Origin: Thermococci archaeon
Lineage (GTDB): Archaea > Methanobacteriota_B > Thermococci > Thermococcales > Thermococcaceae
Reading direction: 5' to 3'
Assembly: GCA_003663535.1 (NCBI GenBank)
Contig: QMUE01000088.1
Coordinates: forward strand, 1-6,226
Length of the DNA stretch: 6,226 nucleotides
Numbering within the stretch: the first letter of the stretch is position 1; every line of letters begins with the position of its first letter. A model generated the notes under the pieces. It worked only from the letters and a program-made list of their open reading frames with translations, was not told the origin of the DNA and made no database searches. Shown in pieces: positions 1-6,198 of the stretch. The position numbers were made by a program, and so were the translations under genes.

Positions 1-659
1 CCAGTACTTATGATATCATCAACTATCAGCGCATTTTTTTCTTTTACGTCAACCTCCACTGGTCTCATCTGAACCTCAGTTGGTGAGATACGTTTCTTTT
101 CAAAGTAGCTAAATTCCAAGCCAAGAATATTGGCCACAGTTTTTGCTCTTTCCAAGGCCCCCCTGTCCGGGGCAAGGACTACCCCTTTCCCAAGCTTATC
201 TTTGAAATAATTAGCTATAACCTTGGCAGGACTGACATTTAAGGCTTTGCCAGGGAAGTACTCCAAGGTTTTTGGATTATGGAGGTCAAACACATAAAGC
301 TCATCGTAATAAAGAGATATAGCTTTCATGATAGCCCTAACACTTATAGGCTCACCTTCTTTGGCAACTCTGTCCTGTCTAGAGTATGCTAAATAAGGCA
401 CAACTGCTTTGAGATGTTTAAAGCCTTTCTCTCTAAGTGCATCACCTAAAAGTAAAAGCTCGACAAGACGTTCATTTTGAGGCCTGAACATAGATTGAAC
501 TACTACTGCCTCTTTTCCATCTCCTAGCACCCTAACATATTTTTCCCCATCCGGAAAGGTCTTTACCTCACTCTCAATTAACAATTTACCAAATTTTTCT
601 ACTTTATTTTTGATTTCTTCAGCCATGTGAGATGCTCCACTTCCAAGTACTACCCTCAT
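1..659 (-). CDS. prs: Ribose-phosphate pyrophosphokinase (PRPP synthetase), 3' end cut off by window
   Basis: Makes phosphoribosyl pyrophosphate from ribose 5-phosphate and ATP in the cytoplasm, feeding purine, pyrimidine, histidine and tryptophan synthesis. The 219 complete codons visible read [16 protein letters not shown] at the start. Seen in order: FPDGE (35-39), a YSRQDR loop (92-97) matching the family's RQDR ATP-binding loop, the metal-binding FDLHNP (124-129), APDRGA (163-168), a KKR flexible-loop signature (188-190), and the start of the PRPP loop as VDDIISTG at the window edge. Archaeal members run to about 280-290 residues, so roughly 65 are missing beyond base 1. The ATG at 659 is preceded by GGTGGTGA two bases upstream, a strong archaeal ribosome binding site. 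It lies 46 bp behind the DUF1614 gene on the same strand, so it may be co-transcribed. Family assignment is very secure. Confidence 0.96.
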   Translation of the reverse strand, partial: MRVVLGSGASHMAEEIKNKVEKFGKLLIESEVKTFPDGEKYVRVLGDGKEAVVVQSMFRPQNERLVELLLLGDALREKGFKHLKAVVPYLAYSRQDRVAKEGEPISVRAIMKAISLYYDELYVFDLHNPKTLEYFPGKALNVSPAKVIANYFKDKLGKGVVLAPDRGALERAKTVANILGLEFSYFEKKRISPTEVQMRPVEVDVKEKNALIVDDIIST

Positions 660-705
660 TTTCACCACCAATAAGAGTTCTCACCTACTACTTTAATACC
701 TTTTC
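660..705 (-). promoter_or_regulatory. DUF1614-prs intergenic gap with ribosome binding site and possible weak prs promoter
   Basis: Read on the minus strand, the 46-bp gap holds GAAAAGGTATTAAAG near its upstream end (about 705-691), which resembles a BRE followed by a weak TATA element. A start about 25 bases later would leave a leader of roughly 10 bases carrying GGTGGTGA just before the prs ATG. The ribosome binding site is clear. The promoter is only suggestive, because prs could equally be read through from the genes upstream. No T-tract terminator is seen between the two genes. Confidence 0.35.
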
Positions 706-1404
706 TCATACAAGAAGAACTGCTATAATCCCAGCGAGGAAAATACCATCAAAAGTCCCCGCTCCACCAATGCTCACCATCGGAGCTCCAAGTTCTTTGA
801 GTTTGTTCCAATTTAAAAGATCTGCACCTATCAAAACTCCCATAGTACCACTCGCATATGCAATAAGGGGTCTGTTATCCCCTCCAAGTAAAAGGGCAAG
901 AACTGCTGCTACTAAAGGAGGAATAAATGTCGGAATAGCTATTCCCAATCCCCTTACAGGCCTAGAAAACGCTTTGCTCACTATAGTAGATATTAAAATA
1001 GCCATAGCCATTCTAGTAAAGAGGAATGTTTCATCCAAAACCAAAAGCCTCACGACCTCATACAGAACCACGCTCAACGGTACAAGAGCACCACCAACAT
1101 TTATACTCACTACAGTTTTTTGTTCTCCCCAGTCCACATATGGAACAGGATATGTTATCCCAAAAAAGGAGACTTTTGTCATTCTTACAACAGGGCCATA
1201 ACTCTTTATTTCTTTGATTGGTATGTTTATGAAACTCCCTATTAGAGCGGCCCAGAATAAAGTGAATACTACCGGCAAAGGAAGTCCCAACTTTTGGAAG
1301 GCAATGGTTATCGTGCTGGCAAACAGGATGAACAACAGGAGCAATAAAAGAATGAATAGAATTAAAAATGGCAATGTTAAAGGCAAGAAGAAGTACCTTT
1401 TCAT
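706..1404 (-). CDS. DUF1614 family integral membrane protein
   Basis: A 232-residue, very hydrophobic protein with about seven predicted membrane segments, judged by eye at residues 5-35, 40-60, 103-122, 130-146, 152-174, 180-197 and 212-232. A more polar loop lies at 63-102. The glycine-rich C-terminal half carries GTMGVLIGADLLN (about 187-199) and SIGGAGTFDGIFLAGI (about 215-230), which I recognise as typical of the archaeal and bacterial DUF1614 family, whose function is unknown. The ATG at 1404 has GGGAGG eight bases upstream (1418-1413). That site lies inside the preceding 49-residue ORF, whose TGA overlaps this start as ATGA, so translation is probably coupled. prs follows 46 bp downstream. 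A transporter or membrane scaffold role would be guesswork. Family call from memory of the C-terminal motif. Confidence 0.82.
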   Translation of the reverse strand: MKRYFFLPLTLPFLILFILLLLLLFILFASTITIAFQKLGLPLPVVFTLFWAALIGSFINIPIKEIKSYGPVVRMTKVSFFGITYPVPYVDWGEQKTVVSINVGGALVPLSVVLYEVVRLLVLDETFLFTRMAMAILISTIVSKAFSRPVRGLGIAIPTFIPPLVAAVLALLLGGDNRPLIAYASGTMGVLIGADLLNWNKLKELGAPMVSIGGAGTFDGIFLAGIIAVLLV

Positions 1405-1550
1405 TTTTTGGGCCTCCCAATGATTTCAATTTCACAAGTCCTACTTATATCAGGAAATCTACAATTAATCTTAGTTATTTCTCTTCCAGTCTTCCAAATC
1501 TCTTCAACTATCAAGAATACACATGACTCTCTAGTTTTTACCTCTTTCAT
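1401..1550 (-). CDS. Small hypothetical protein, 49 residues
   Basis: A short ORF with ATG at 1550 and TGA at 1403-1401, overlapping the DUF1614 start as ATGA. It reads MKEVKTRESCVFLIVEEIWK at the N-terminus and ends GRPKK. It is charged, rich in Lys, Glu and Ile, has three cysteines (10, 30, 39), and no membrane segment or signal peptide. I do not recognise the family. Support for it being real: it fills most of the space between the DUF1614 start and the divergent promoter, a TATA-like TTTATAAA lies about 34 bases upstream, it carries the ribosome binding site of the next gene, and the 4-bp stop/start overlap is typical of true operons. Against it: no clear Shine-Dalgarno precedes its ATG (a near-leaderless message is possible) and its length is close to what chance allows. 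An in-frame TGA lies three codons upstream, so this ATG is the only plausible start. Confidence 0.6.
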   Translation of the reverse strand: MKEVKTRESCVFLIVEEIWKTGREITKINCRFPDISRTCEIEIIGRPKK

Positions 1551-1580
1551 ATGACTTCAAATCGAAATAACTATAATCCC

Positions 1581-1588
1581 TTTATAAA
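1581..1588 (-). promoter_or_regulatory. TATA-like element for the leftward 49-residue ORF / DUF1614 / prs cluster
   Basis: TTTATAAA at 1581-1588 is a palindrome and so could in principle work both ways. On the minus strand a start about 26 bases downstream falls near 1558, giving a leader of only about 8 bases before the ATG at 1550. That fits the absence of a Shine-Dalgarno sequence there. A second AT-rich stretch (ATTATAG, about 1577-1571) is a weaker candidate and would place the start inside the small ORF. Confidence 0.45.
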
Positions 1589-1603
1589 ACCAACGTCACG
1601 TGG

Positions 1604-1616
1604 GAAAGATTTAAGT
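1604..1616 (+). promoter_or_regulatory. Putative BRE/TATA promoter of the MBL hydrolase-radB pair
   Basis: GAAAGATTTAAGT has the purine-rich BRE followed by an AT-rich TATA element usual in Thermococcales. A start about 25 bases downstream falls near 1636, just ahead of the GGAGG ribosome binding site at 1639-1643. This position also argues against the GTG at 1637 as translation start. Confidence 0.5.
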
Positions 1617-1638
1617 GGGGTTTTAATCTATTATCTGT

Positions 1639-1643
1639 GGAGG
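1639..1643 (+). promoter_or_regulatory. Ribosome binding site that fixes the MBL hydrolase start
   Basis: GGAGG at 1639-1643 stands eight bases before the ATG at 1652. The in-frame GTG at 1637 overlaps this site, so it cannot be the start used by a ribosome bound here. The protein begun at the ATG opens [14 protein letters not shown], the normal N-terminus for this family. Confidence 0.75.
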
Positions 1644-1651
1644 CTACGCCT

Positions 1652-2290
1652 ATGAAGATCATTTGGTATGGGCATGCGTGTTTTTGGATTGAAATAAATG
1701 ATGTGAAAATCCTCATAGACCCTTACGAATATGTTAACGACGACGCGATAGATGGTGTTGATTACATCTTAGTGACTCATGAACACACTGACCACTATGG
1801 AAAAACTCCTCTCCTAGCTAGACTTAGAGACGCCACGGTAATAGGGCCAAAAACAGTTTATTTAATGGCAATAAACGATGGGGTGACTAAGGTCAGAGAG
1901 ATAGAAGGGGGAAAAGAGATAGAGTTAGAAAATAACGTGAAGGTTAAGGCAATTTTCGTAGAACATCCTTCCAGCCAGTATCCCCTTGGATATATTATCT
2001 CTGATGGAAAAAGAAGAATTTTCCATCCCGGGGATACCTATTACAGCCCGATTTTTAAAAACTTGCGTGGAAAGATCGATATTTTCTTTGTTCCAATAAG
2101 TGGGAGATCAACTGCAAATATAAGAGAAGCTGCAAATATCATAGAAACCATGCGACCAAAAATAACAATACCTATGCATTATGGAACATACAGTGAAGCC
2201 GATCCAAATGAACTCATTAATGAACTCCGAGAAAAACGAGTTTGGAGTCTAGTAAAAATTTTGGAAATTGGAAAACCTTTCGAAGTTTAA
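1652..2290 (+). CDS. UPF0173-type metal-dependent hydrolase, metallo-beta-lactamase fold
   Basis: A 212-residue cytoplasmic protein of the metallo-beta-lactamase superfamily (UPF0173 / UlaG-like branch). Visible motifs: the N-terminal [10 protein letters not shown] (5-14) and ILIDP (20-24), the metal-binding THEHTDH (42-48, H43, H45, D47, H48), [11 protein letters not shown] (104-114, H105), HPGDT (125-129, D128) and PMHYG (174-178, H176). All usual ligands for a two-metal site are therefore present, and an active hydrolase is expected. Length matches a minimal single-domain member. The substrate is unknown for this branch; distant relatives cleave lactones, phosphodiesters or RNA, so a nuclease role cannot be read from sequence alone. 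Only 11 bp separate it from radB, so the two probably share a transcript. The start at 1652 is chosen over GTG 1637 because of the GGAGG site. Confidence 0.9.
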   Translation: MKIIWYGHACFWIEINDVKILIDPYEYVNDDAIDGVDYILVTHEHTDHYGKTPLLARLRDATVIGPKTVYLMAINDGVTKVREIEGGKEIELENNVKVKAIFVEHPSSQYPLGYIISDGKRRIFHPGDTYYSPIFKNLRGKIDIFFVPISGRSTANIREAANIIETMRPKITIPMHYGTYSEADPNELINELREKRVWSLVKILEIGKPFEV

Positions 2291-2301
2291 TGGTGTAGAC
2301 A

Positions 2302-2991
2302 ATGTTAACCACGGGCAGCAAGAACTTAGATGCCCTATTAGGCGGAGGAATAGACAAAGGAATTCTAACACAAGTATACGGCCCATTTGCTACTGGAAAA
2401 ACAACTCTTGCTATGCAAATAGGTCTTTTAAATGAGGGAAAAGTGGCTTATATAGATACAGAAGGAGGATTTTCTCCAGAGAGATTGGCCAAGATGGTTG
2501 AGTCAAGGGACATGGATCCCAATTCCACTCTCCAAAAGTTTCTGATATTCGAAGCCTTTGACTTTAAAGAACAGAAAAAAACAATCTCGAGTCTTAAAAA
2601 AATCGTCAATGGAAAGTTTTCTATGATCGTTGTTGATTCAATAACAAATCATTATCGTATCGAGGAGAAGAAAAGCTCAATGACAACGGATCTCGGGAAA
2701 CAGCTTCAGATACTTTTGTGGCTTGCAAGAAAGTATAATCTTGCCGTTATTGTAACAAATCAAGTATACTTTGACTCAAAACAGAACACCCTAAAACCAC
2801 TGGCCGAACACATCATGGGGTATAAATGCAAAGACATCCTGCGCTTAGAAAAATTACGACCAGGTTTAAGGATAGCAGTATTAGAAAGACACCGTTTCAG
2901 ACCTGAAGGAGGAATTGTGCACTTTAAAATAACGGATAAAGGAATAGAGGATATAGAAAAAATTAAATCTTCTCAAACAACTCTTGAGTGA
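2302..2991 (+). CDS. radB: DNA repair and recombination protein RadB
   Basis: The euryarchaeal RecA/Rad51 paralogue that assists homologous recombination with RadA; in the literature it binds DNA and RadA/Hjc but has weak ATPase and no clear strand exchange of its own. The 229 residues are a bare RecA-fold core without the N-terminal helix-hairpin-helix domain of RadA. It opens with [16 protein letters not shown] (2-17), followed by Walker [10 protein letters not shown] (27-35), [13 protein letters not shown] (50-62), Walker B MIVVDS (108-113, D112), VIVTNQVY in the core, and the C-terminal RHRFRPEGG. Both nucleotide-binding motifs are intact. Its length is close to the known Pyrococcus proteins. 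GGTG at 2292-2295 is a modest ribosome binding site, consistent with reading from the transcript of the hydrolase 11 bp upstream. Its last 29 bp overlap the convergent end of fau-1. Confidence 0.96.
   Translation: MLTTGSKNLDALLGGGIDKGILTQVYGPFATGKTTLAMQIGLLNEGKVAYIDTEGGFSPERLAKMVESRDMDPNSTLQKFLIFEAFDFKEQKKTISSLKKIVNGKFSMIVVDSITNHYRIEEKKSSMTTDLGKQLQILLWLARKYNLAVIVTNQVYFDSKQNTLKPLAEHIMGYKCKDILRLEKLRPGLRIAVLERHRFRPEGGIVHFKITDKGIEDIEKIKSSQTTLE
2955..2962 (-). terminator. Possible U-tract terminator of fau-1
   Basis: On the minus strand the TAA stop of fau-1 is followed at once by six Ts (2962-2957) and then CTATAT. Archaeal RNA polymerase commonly stops at short U-tracts without a hairpin, so this is a plausible end for the leftward transcript. 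The tract lies within the radB coding sequence (its Lys-Lys codons), so selection on radB alone could also explain it. Confidence 0.3.
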
Positions 2992-4378
2992 GCCTTAATA
3001 TGGCCTTATAAAGCTTCTCACTTATAAGTCCATCTTCATAGTGCACTTTTAGTTCTTCTTTGTCAATTATCTCCTTATTTCCATCAGGCCACTTTACAAT
3101 ATCCACCTCTAAGTCAATATATCTGGCCTTGTCTGGATAAACCTCGACTGGTGTACAAATATTGTAGTACTCTCCCTTAAGATTCCCCTCTTTATCATAA
3201 TAGCTGTGCTTAAACCACCATTTACCCTCTTCTATCTCGGTTATTGCATAATCACCGTTTTCAATGGGAATGTCAAGGCCATCATAGAACTTGCCTGGCT
3301 TTAAGTGTCTTTTGACTTTAAGTTTAATGGGGTTTAATGAGATCTCTAAAATCTCCCCTGGCCCTATTCTAATCACTTGGCCATCGGGTTTAACATGCTC
3401 AAACCTAAATATCCATCCAGTTTTTGGGCCTTTATGATTGATTAGGGCCTCTAAAAATCCATCACTAACTTTTTTACGCTGGGATGGCATTTTACTTAAA
3501 ATACCTTCTGCTATTTCAACTGCAAATCCAAGTTCTGGGTCATACGCTTTGAATTTATGGTGACCCCCTATTGTTGGAACCACAGTGTTTCTAATGTCAT
3601 CAAGCTTTGATTTGGTTACTCCTCCAAACTCTACTTCATATACATCCCTTCCTTCCACAATCTGCGCTGGAGCAGAGTATTTATCTATATCCTTAAGTCT
3701 CTTAGCAATTTTCGAGAGTTTAATGAGTTCATCCTTTAATAAATTCCAATCTTTATATGCTGCAGCTGTCCTCCATAGAACCCCCCAGTCCCCCAGATCC
3801 ACGCTTAAGCCAAGTATTCTGAGTCTTTCTCTCTCATTTTGATCTCTAATTTTCCTTGAGATCTTTACATGTTTCTGTGTACCAATTGGTTTTGGAATAA
3901 GCACTGCATAGTCCCCAGGAATCGTGACTAAGACACTCAAATGGGGGAGCAAGTTCTTCTTTTTGACCTGAACCAGCACTTCGTCCCCTTCAACCGCATC
4001 CGGAAGTTCTTCAATTAGCAATGTTCCAATAGCACTCCCTATGTCCACATACACATATCTGTCGTCCCTTTTAACCACCATACCTTTATATACTCCATAA
4101 AGCTGGTACGGAATTCTCCTAAAGAAAACATCCAAAAATTTTTCTTCAAAAACTTTTTTTACCTCCTCAACCCTTGTACCAACTAAAACTATACCGTGGG
4201 AGTCTCTTTTGTCTTGGATATCTACATCAAATTCATCATATACCTTCTCAATGTTGAACCTTTCGACAATCCTTTGGCTTGGCTGGCTTATCTTAAACCC
4301 TTCCTCAAGTAGAACCTTTGTTAATGCTGTACTGTATATCCCTCTAATCCTCACCGAAACCTCTGAGTTTGTAGACAT
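2963..4378 (-). CDS. fau-1: Probable ribonuclease FAU-1 (AU-rich RNA-binding protein, RNase E/G-related, with DUF402)
   Basis: An RNA-binding protein first described in Pyrococcus furiosus as binding AU-rich RNA; the family is annotated as a probable ribonuclease distantly related to the RNase E/G group and linked to rRNA maturation. The 471 residues begin [20 protein letters not shown]. Seen: an S1-like beta-rich segment (about 94-150, with VYVDIG and [14 protein letters not shown]), an RNase E/G-like GVLWRTAAA (199-207), and a C-terminal DUF402 domain (about 355-465, with [29 protein letters not shown] and IIDKEEL). I do not see the DxN(S/T)G catalytic signature of bacterial RNase E. The ATG at 4378 is preferred to an ATG at 4414 because GAGGTGGTGA (4390-4381) lies two bases upstream, and because the extra 12 residues would only recode the neighbouring gene. 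It overlaps the upstream winged-helix gene by 35 bp, so coupling is likely. Its 3' end overlaps radB. Confidence 0.93.
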   Translation of the reverse strand: MSTNSEVSVRIRGIYSTALTKVLLEEGFKISQPSQRIVERFNIEKVYDEFDVDIQDKRDSHGIVLVGTRVEEVKKVFEEKFLDVFFRRIPYQLYGVYKGMVVKRDDRYVYVDIGSAIGTLLIEELPDAVEGDEVLVQVKKKNLLPHLSVLVTIPGDYAVLIPKPIGTQKHVKISRKIRDQNERERLRILGLSVDLGDWGVLWRTAAAYKDWNLLKDELIKLSKIAKRLKDIDKYSAPAQIVEGRDVYEVEFGGVTKSKLDDIRNTVVPTIGGHHKFKAYDPELGFAVEIAEGILSKMPSQRKKVSDGFLEALINHKGPKTGWIFRFEHVKPDGQVIRIGPGEILEISLNPIKLKVKRHLKPGKFYDGLDIPIENGDYAITEIEEGKWWFKHSYYDKEGNLKGEYYNICTPVEVYPDKARYIDLEVDIVKWPDGNKEIIDKEELKVHYEDGLISEKLYKAILRLTQELFEKI

Positions 4379-5102
4379 ATTCACCACCTCTTTCCCGCTT
4401 TTCCACAACACCAATGAGCATCAAACCTTCAAGGATTCTCGTAGCATGTCCTCTCTCCACACCACTATTCTTCTCAATATTCCTAACTTCAACCCATAGC
4501 AAACCTTTCGAATGCCAGTCTCTCAAAGCTTCTTCTACTTTATGAACCCATGAAGGGTGATAATAAAGATAATACACGAAGGATACCAAGTTAGTCACGG
4601 TTTTTTCCAATATTTCTATTTTTTGCATTTTGTTTAAGATATTCGCCGGTGGTAGTTTCCTCTCTTCACTTATAAATATAAGCCCTTCAAGCTCTCCATT
4701 CAATTTTTGGATTGATTGAGTTATAGAATAATCATAAATCCTATAAAACTGTAAAAGTCTCTGAAGTGAAGCATTTACCTTTGACCTTTCACTAAAGCTA
4801 ATTTTGGGATTTTCAACAAGTGAGAAAAGCTCCTCTACACGAAACTTCATTTGGTGTTCGTTTTTTTGAAGTTCTCTTGCAAAGACCTCGAAGCGTCCCC
4901 CCACTAATGAGGCCAAGCTAACTATTTCAGATGCAGTATCAAATTTTCTCTCAATTACACTATATAGAGAAGAGAGCACATCTCTAAGTTCCTCAAAGCT
5001 CCAATTTGATGAAAGTGAATATAATCCCAGAAAAACTTTCTGAAATTCCTTATGAAGAGTTTCCGCCTTTTTAACAACTTCACGAATTTTTTCCATGTCC
5101 AC
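4344..5102 (-). CDS. Hypothetical helical protein with C-terminal winged-helix domain
   Basis: A 252-residue protein from the GTG at 5102. I do not recognise a named family. Residues 1-180 look almost wholly alpha-helical (heptad-like stretches around 3-25, 38-62, 70-97, 108-140 and 155-180) with no signal peptide or membrane helix. Residues about 185-248 read as a winged helix: [26 protein letters not shown], a recognition-helix candidate [16 protein letters not shown], and a wing [17 protein letters not shown] or RNA binding, or a protein-interaction role, are all possible. Start choice: GTG 5102 lies four bases after GGGGGGAT; ATG 5096 (two residues shorter) is the alternative. The ATG at 5129 sits within a TATA-like GTATATAC and is unlikely. 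It shares 35 bp with fau-1, so the two probably act together or are co-regulated. It is divergent from moaA, 128 bp away. Confidence 0.78.
   Translation of the reverse strand: MDMEKIREVVKKAETLHKEFQKVFLGLYSLSSNWSFEELRDVLSSLYSVIERKFDTASEIVSLASLVGGRFEVFARELQKNEHQMKFRVEELFSLVENPKISFSERSKVNASLQRLLQFYRIYDYSITQSIQKLNGELEGLIFISEERKLPPANILNKMQKIEILEKTVTNLVSFVYYLYYHPSWVHKVEEALRDWHSKGLLWVEVRNIEKNSGVERGHATRILEGLMLIGVVEKRERGGEYVYKLRGFGED
4381..4390 (-). promoter_or_regulatory. Ribosome binding site of fau-1 inside the upstream gene
   Basis: GAGGTGGTGA on the minus strand, two bases before the ATG at 4378, pairs well with the archaeal 16S 3' end and fixes the start of fau-1. The same bases encode Arg-Gly-Gly-Glu near the wing of the winged-helix protein upstream, so the site is under two constraints at once. 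Confidence 0.8.
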
Positions 5103-5118
5103 TATAATCCCCCCTGTA

Positions 5119-5153
5119 AGTATATACATCCCTATTGTTCTTTTACTTTTCGC
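5119..5153 (-). promoter_or_regulatory. Putative promoter of the winged-helix gene / fau-1 pair
   Basis: Two candidates are seen on the minus strand. GCGAAAAGTAAAAG (5153-5140) could be a BRE/TATA giving a start near 5117 and a short leader with the GGGGGG site. GTATATAC (5127-5120) is the better TATA match but would put the start near 5100, at or just past the GTG, favouring the ATG at 5096 as a leaderless start. The sequence alone does not decide. Confidence 0.4.
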
Positions 5154-5162
5154 ACCATATTA

Positions 5163-5182
5163 GGTTAACATAACTGTTTACC
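5163..5182. promoter_or_regulatory. Imperfect inverted repeat, candidate operator between divergent genes
   Basis: GGTTAACA (5163-5170) and TGTTTACC (5175-5182) form an inverted repeat with 7 of 8 pairs matching around a 4-base spacer TAAC. It ends just before the BRE-like AAAAGC of the moaA promoter and lies about 10 bases upstream of the outer promoter candidate of the leftward pair. That is the usual place for an archaeal activator site, or for a repressor acting on both genes. It has no T-tract and lies upstream of the start, so a terminator role is unlikely. The binding protein is unknown. Confidence 0.45.
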
Positions 5183-5183
5183 C

Positions 5184-5200
5184 AAAAGCTTTTTTTAAAT
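5184..5200 (+). promoter_or_regulatory. Putative moaA promoter (BRE/TATA)
   Basis: AAAAGC followed by a run of Ts and AAAT (5184-5200) matches the BRE/TATA arrangement of Thermococcales. A start about 25 bases downstream falls near 5220, just ahead of the AGAGGG ribosome binding site (5219-5224), which stands six bases before the moaA ATG. The leader would be about ten bases. Confidence 0.5.
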
Positions 5201-5230
5201 CAAAAAACTTTAATTATCAGAGGGAAAACT

Positions 5231-6154
5231 ATGACATTGGTAGATCGCTTTGGGAGACCAGTCACCAATTTAAGAATTTCACTCACCAATAAGTGCAACC
5301 TAAACTGTTTTTACTGCCATAGAGAAGGACAAACGCTCGATTTTCAAGAAATGAGTCCAGAAGAGATAGAACTAATCGTCAAAATAGCTTCAAAGCTAGG
5401 GATAAGAAAGGTGAAGCTAACAGGTGGAGAACCTACCATAAGGAATGATGTGGTGGATATAGTAAGGAGAATCAAACCATATGTAGTTGATCTCTCCATG
5501 ACCACCAATGGGACAACCATAAAAAGTCTAGGAAGGGCTTTAAAAGATGCAGGACTTGACAGGGTCAATATTAGCTTAGATACGTTAAACAAAGAAAAAT
5601 ACAAACAGATAACCGGTTTTGACATGCTATCACAAGTAGTGGACGGAATAAATGCTGCAGTCAAACTTTTTTATCCCGTTAAGCTCAACATGGTGGTTAT
5701 GAAAGGCCTCAATGATAATGAAATCTGGGATATGATAGACTACACAGCTAAAAAAGGAGCAATTCTTCAGCTTATTGAAATTGAAGTCCCCAGAGAGATG
5801 GAAGATTCCTGGTTTTTCAAGAAGTACTTTTATCCCCTAAAACCACTGGAAGAAGAGTTTGAAAAGATAGCTATAAAAATAAAAGAACGTAAGATGCATA
5901 GAAGGAAAAAATACTTCATACCAACAAAATATGGTACAGCAGAAGTTGAGGTTGTAAGGTCAATGCATAATACTATTTTTTGTGCCAACTGTACAAGGAT
6001 AAGATTAACATCAACAGGACACTTAAAAACATGCCTTCTAAGAAGAGATGACTTAATAGACGTAGTAACCCCAATAAGAAACGGTGCTAGCGAGGAAGAG
6101 ATTATTAAGATTTTTAAAAAGGCGGTCCTTATGCGAGAGCCATATTGGAAGTGA
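5231..6154 (+). CDS. moaA: GTP 3',8-cyclase MoaA (molybdenum/tungsten cofactor biosynthesis)
   Basis: A radical-SAM enzyme that starts pyranopterin cofactor synthesis by converting GTP to 3',8-cyclo-GTP; in Thermococcales the cofactor mainly serves tungsten oxidoreductases. The 307 residues open [19 protein letters not shown]. The SAM-cluster motif CNLNCFYC places cysteines at 22, 26 and 29. [10 protein letters not shown] (62-71) is the SAM-binding GGEP, TTNGT (91-95) and NISLDT (113-118) follow, and [10 protein letters not shown] (153-162) is typical of MoaA. The second cluster [10 protein letters not shown]...KTC gives C251, C254 and C268 with CxxC-13-C spacing. Arg256 and Arg258 sit where GTP-contact arginines are found in the family. 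The chain ends REPYWK, without the C-terminal Gly-Gly of many bacterial and human enzymes. All catalytic cysteines are present, so it should be active. No other cofactor gene is visible here. Confidence 0.96.
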   Translation: MTLVDRFGRPVTNLRISLTNKCNLNCFYCHREGQTLDFQEMSPEEIELIVKIASKLGIRKVKLTGGEPTIRNDVVDIVRRIKPYVVDLSMTTNGTTIKSLGRALKDAGLDRVNISLDTLNKEKYKQITGFDMLSQVVDGINAAVKLFYPVKLNMVVMKGLNDNEIWDMIDYTAKKGAILQLIEIEVPREMEDSWFFKKYFYPLKPLEEEFEKIAIKIKERKMHRRKKYFIPTKYGTAEVEVVRSMHNTIFCANCTRIRLTSTGHLKTCLLRRDDLIDVVTPIRNGASEEEIIKIFKKAVLMREPYWK

Positions 6155-6168
6155 AAGATATTTAAATA
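6154..6168 (+). promoter_or_regulatory. Promoter of the gene downstream of moaA
   Basis: AAAG followed by ATATTTAAATA overlaps the last base of the moaA stop codon and gives a clear BRE/TATA pattern. A start about 25 bases later, near 6188, leaves a leader of roughly ten bases that holds the GGTGAT ribosome binding site at 6190-6195. This suggests the next gene has its own transcript even though moaA lies directly upstream. No terminator is visible between them. Confidence 0.6.
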
Positions 6169-6198
6169 AGTTTGAGGTACTCCTCTTATGGTGATAGC

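Noticed and set aside
632..1201. A 189-residue open frame on the plus strand across the prs start and the DUF1614 gene
   Set aside because: It is antisense to two well-supported genes, has no ribosome binding site, and its composition (Pro, Thr, Ser rich) is that of a reverse-strand shadow of a hydrophobic protein.
1058..1435. A 125-residue open frame on the minus strand in another frame of DUF1614
   Set aside because: It runs through the DUF1614 coding region with a Cys/His/Ser-rich composition unlike a real protein, and the DUF1614 frame has the ribosome binding site and family motifs.
1637..1651. GTG at 1637 as the start of the MBL hydrolase
   Set aside because: The codon overlaps the GGAGG ribosome binding site that serves the ATG at 1652, and the family begins at that Met.
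4379..4414. ATG at 4414 as the start of fau-1
   Set aside because: No ribosome binding site is placed for it, whereas GAGGTGGTGA directly precedes the ATG at 4378; the extra residues only reflect the other gene's codons.
5163..5182. SurR redox-regulator site in the moaA upstream region
   Set aside because: GTT and AAC half-sites are present, but their spacing does not fit the GTT-N3-AAC pattern known for SurR in Pyrococcus furiosus, so only an unassigned inverted repeat is reported.
5344..5664. A 106-residue minus-strand open frame within moaA
   Set aside because: It lies fully antisense to moaA, whose motifs are intact, and is Ser/Thr/Ile-rich without a ribosome binding site.
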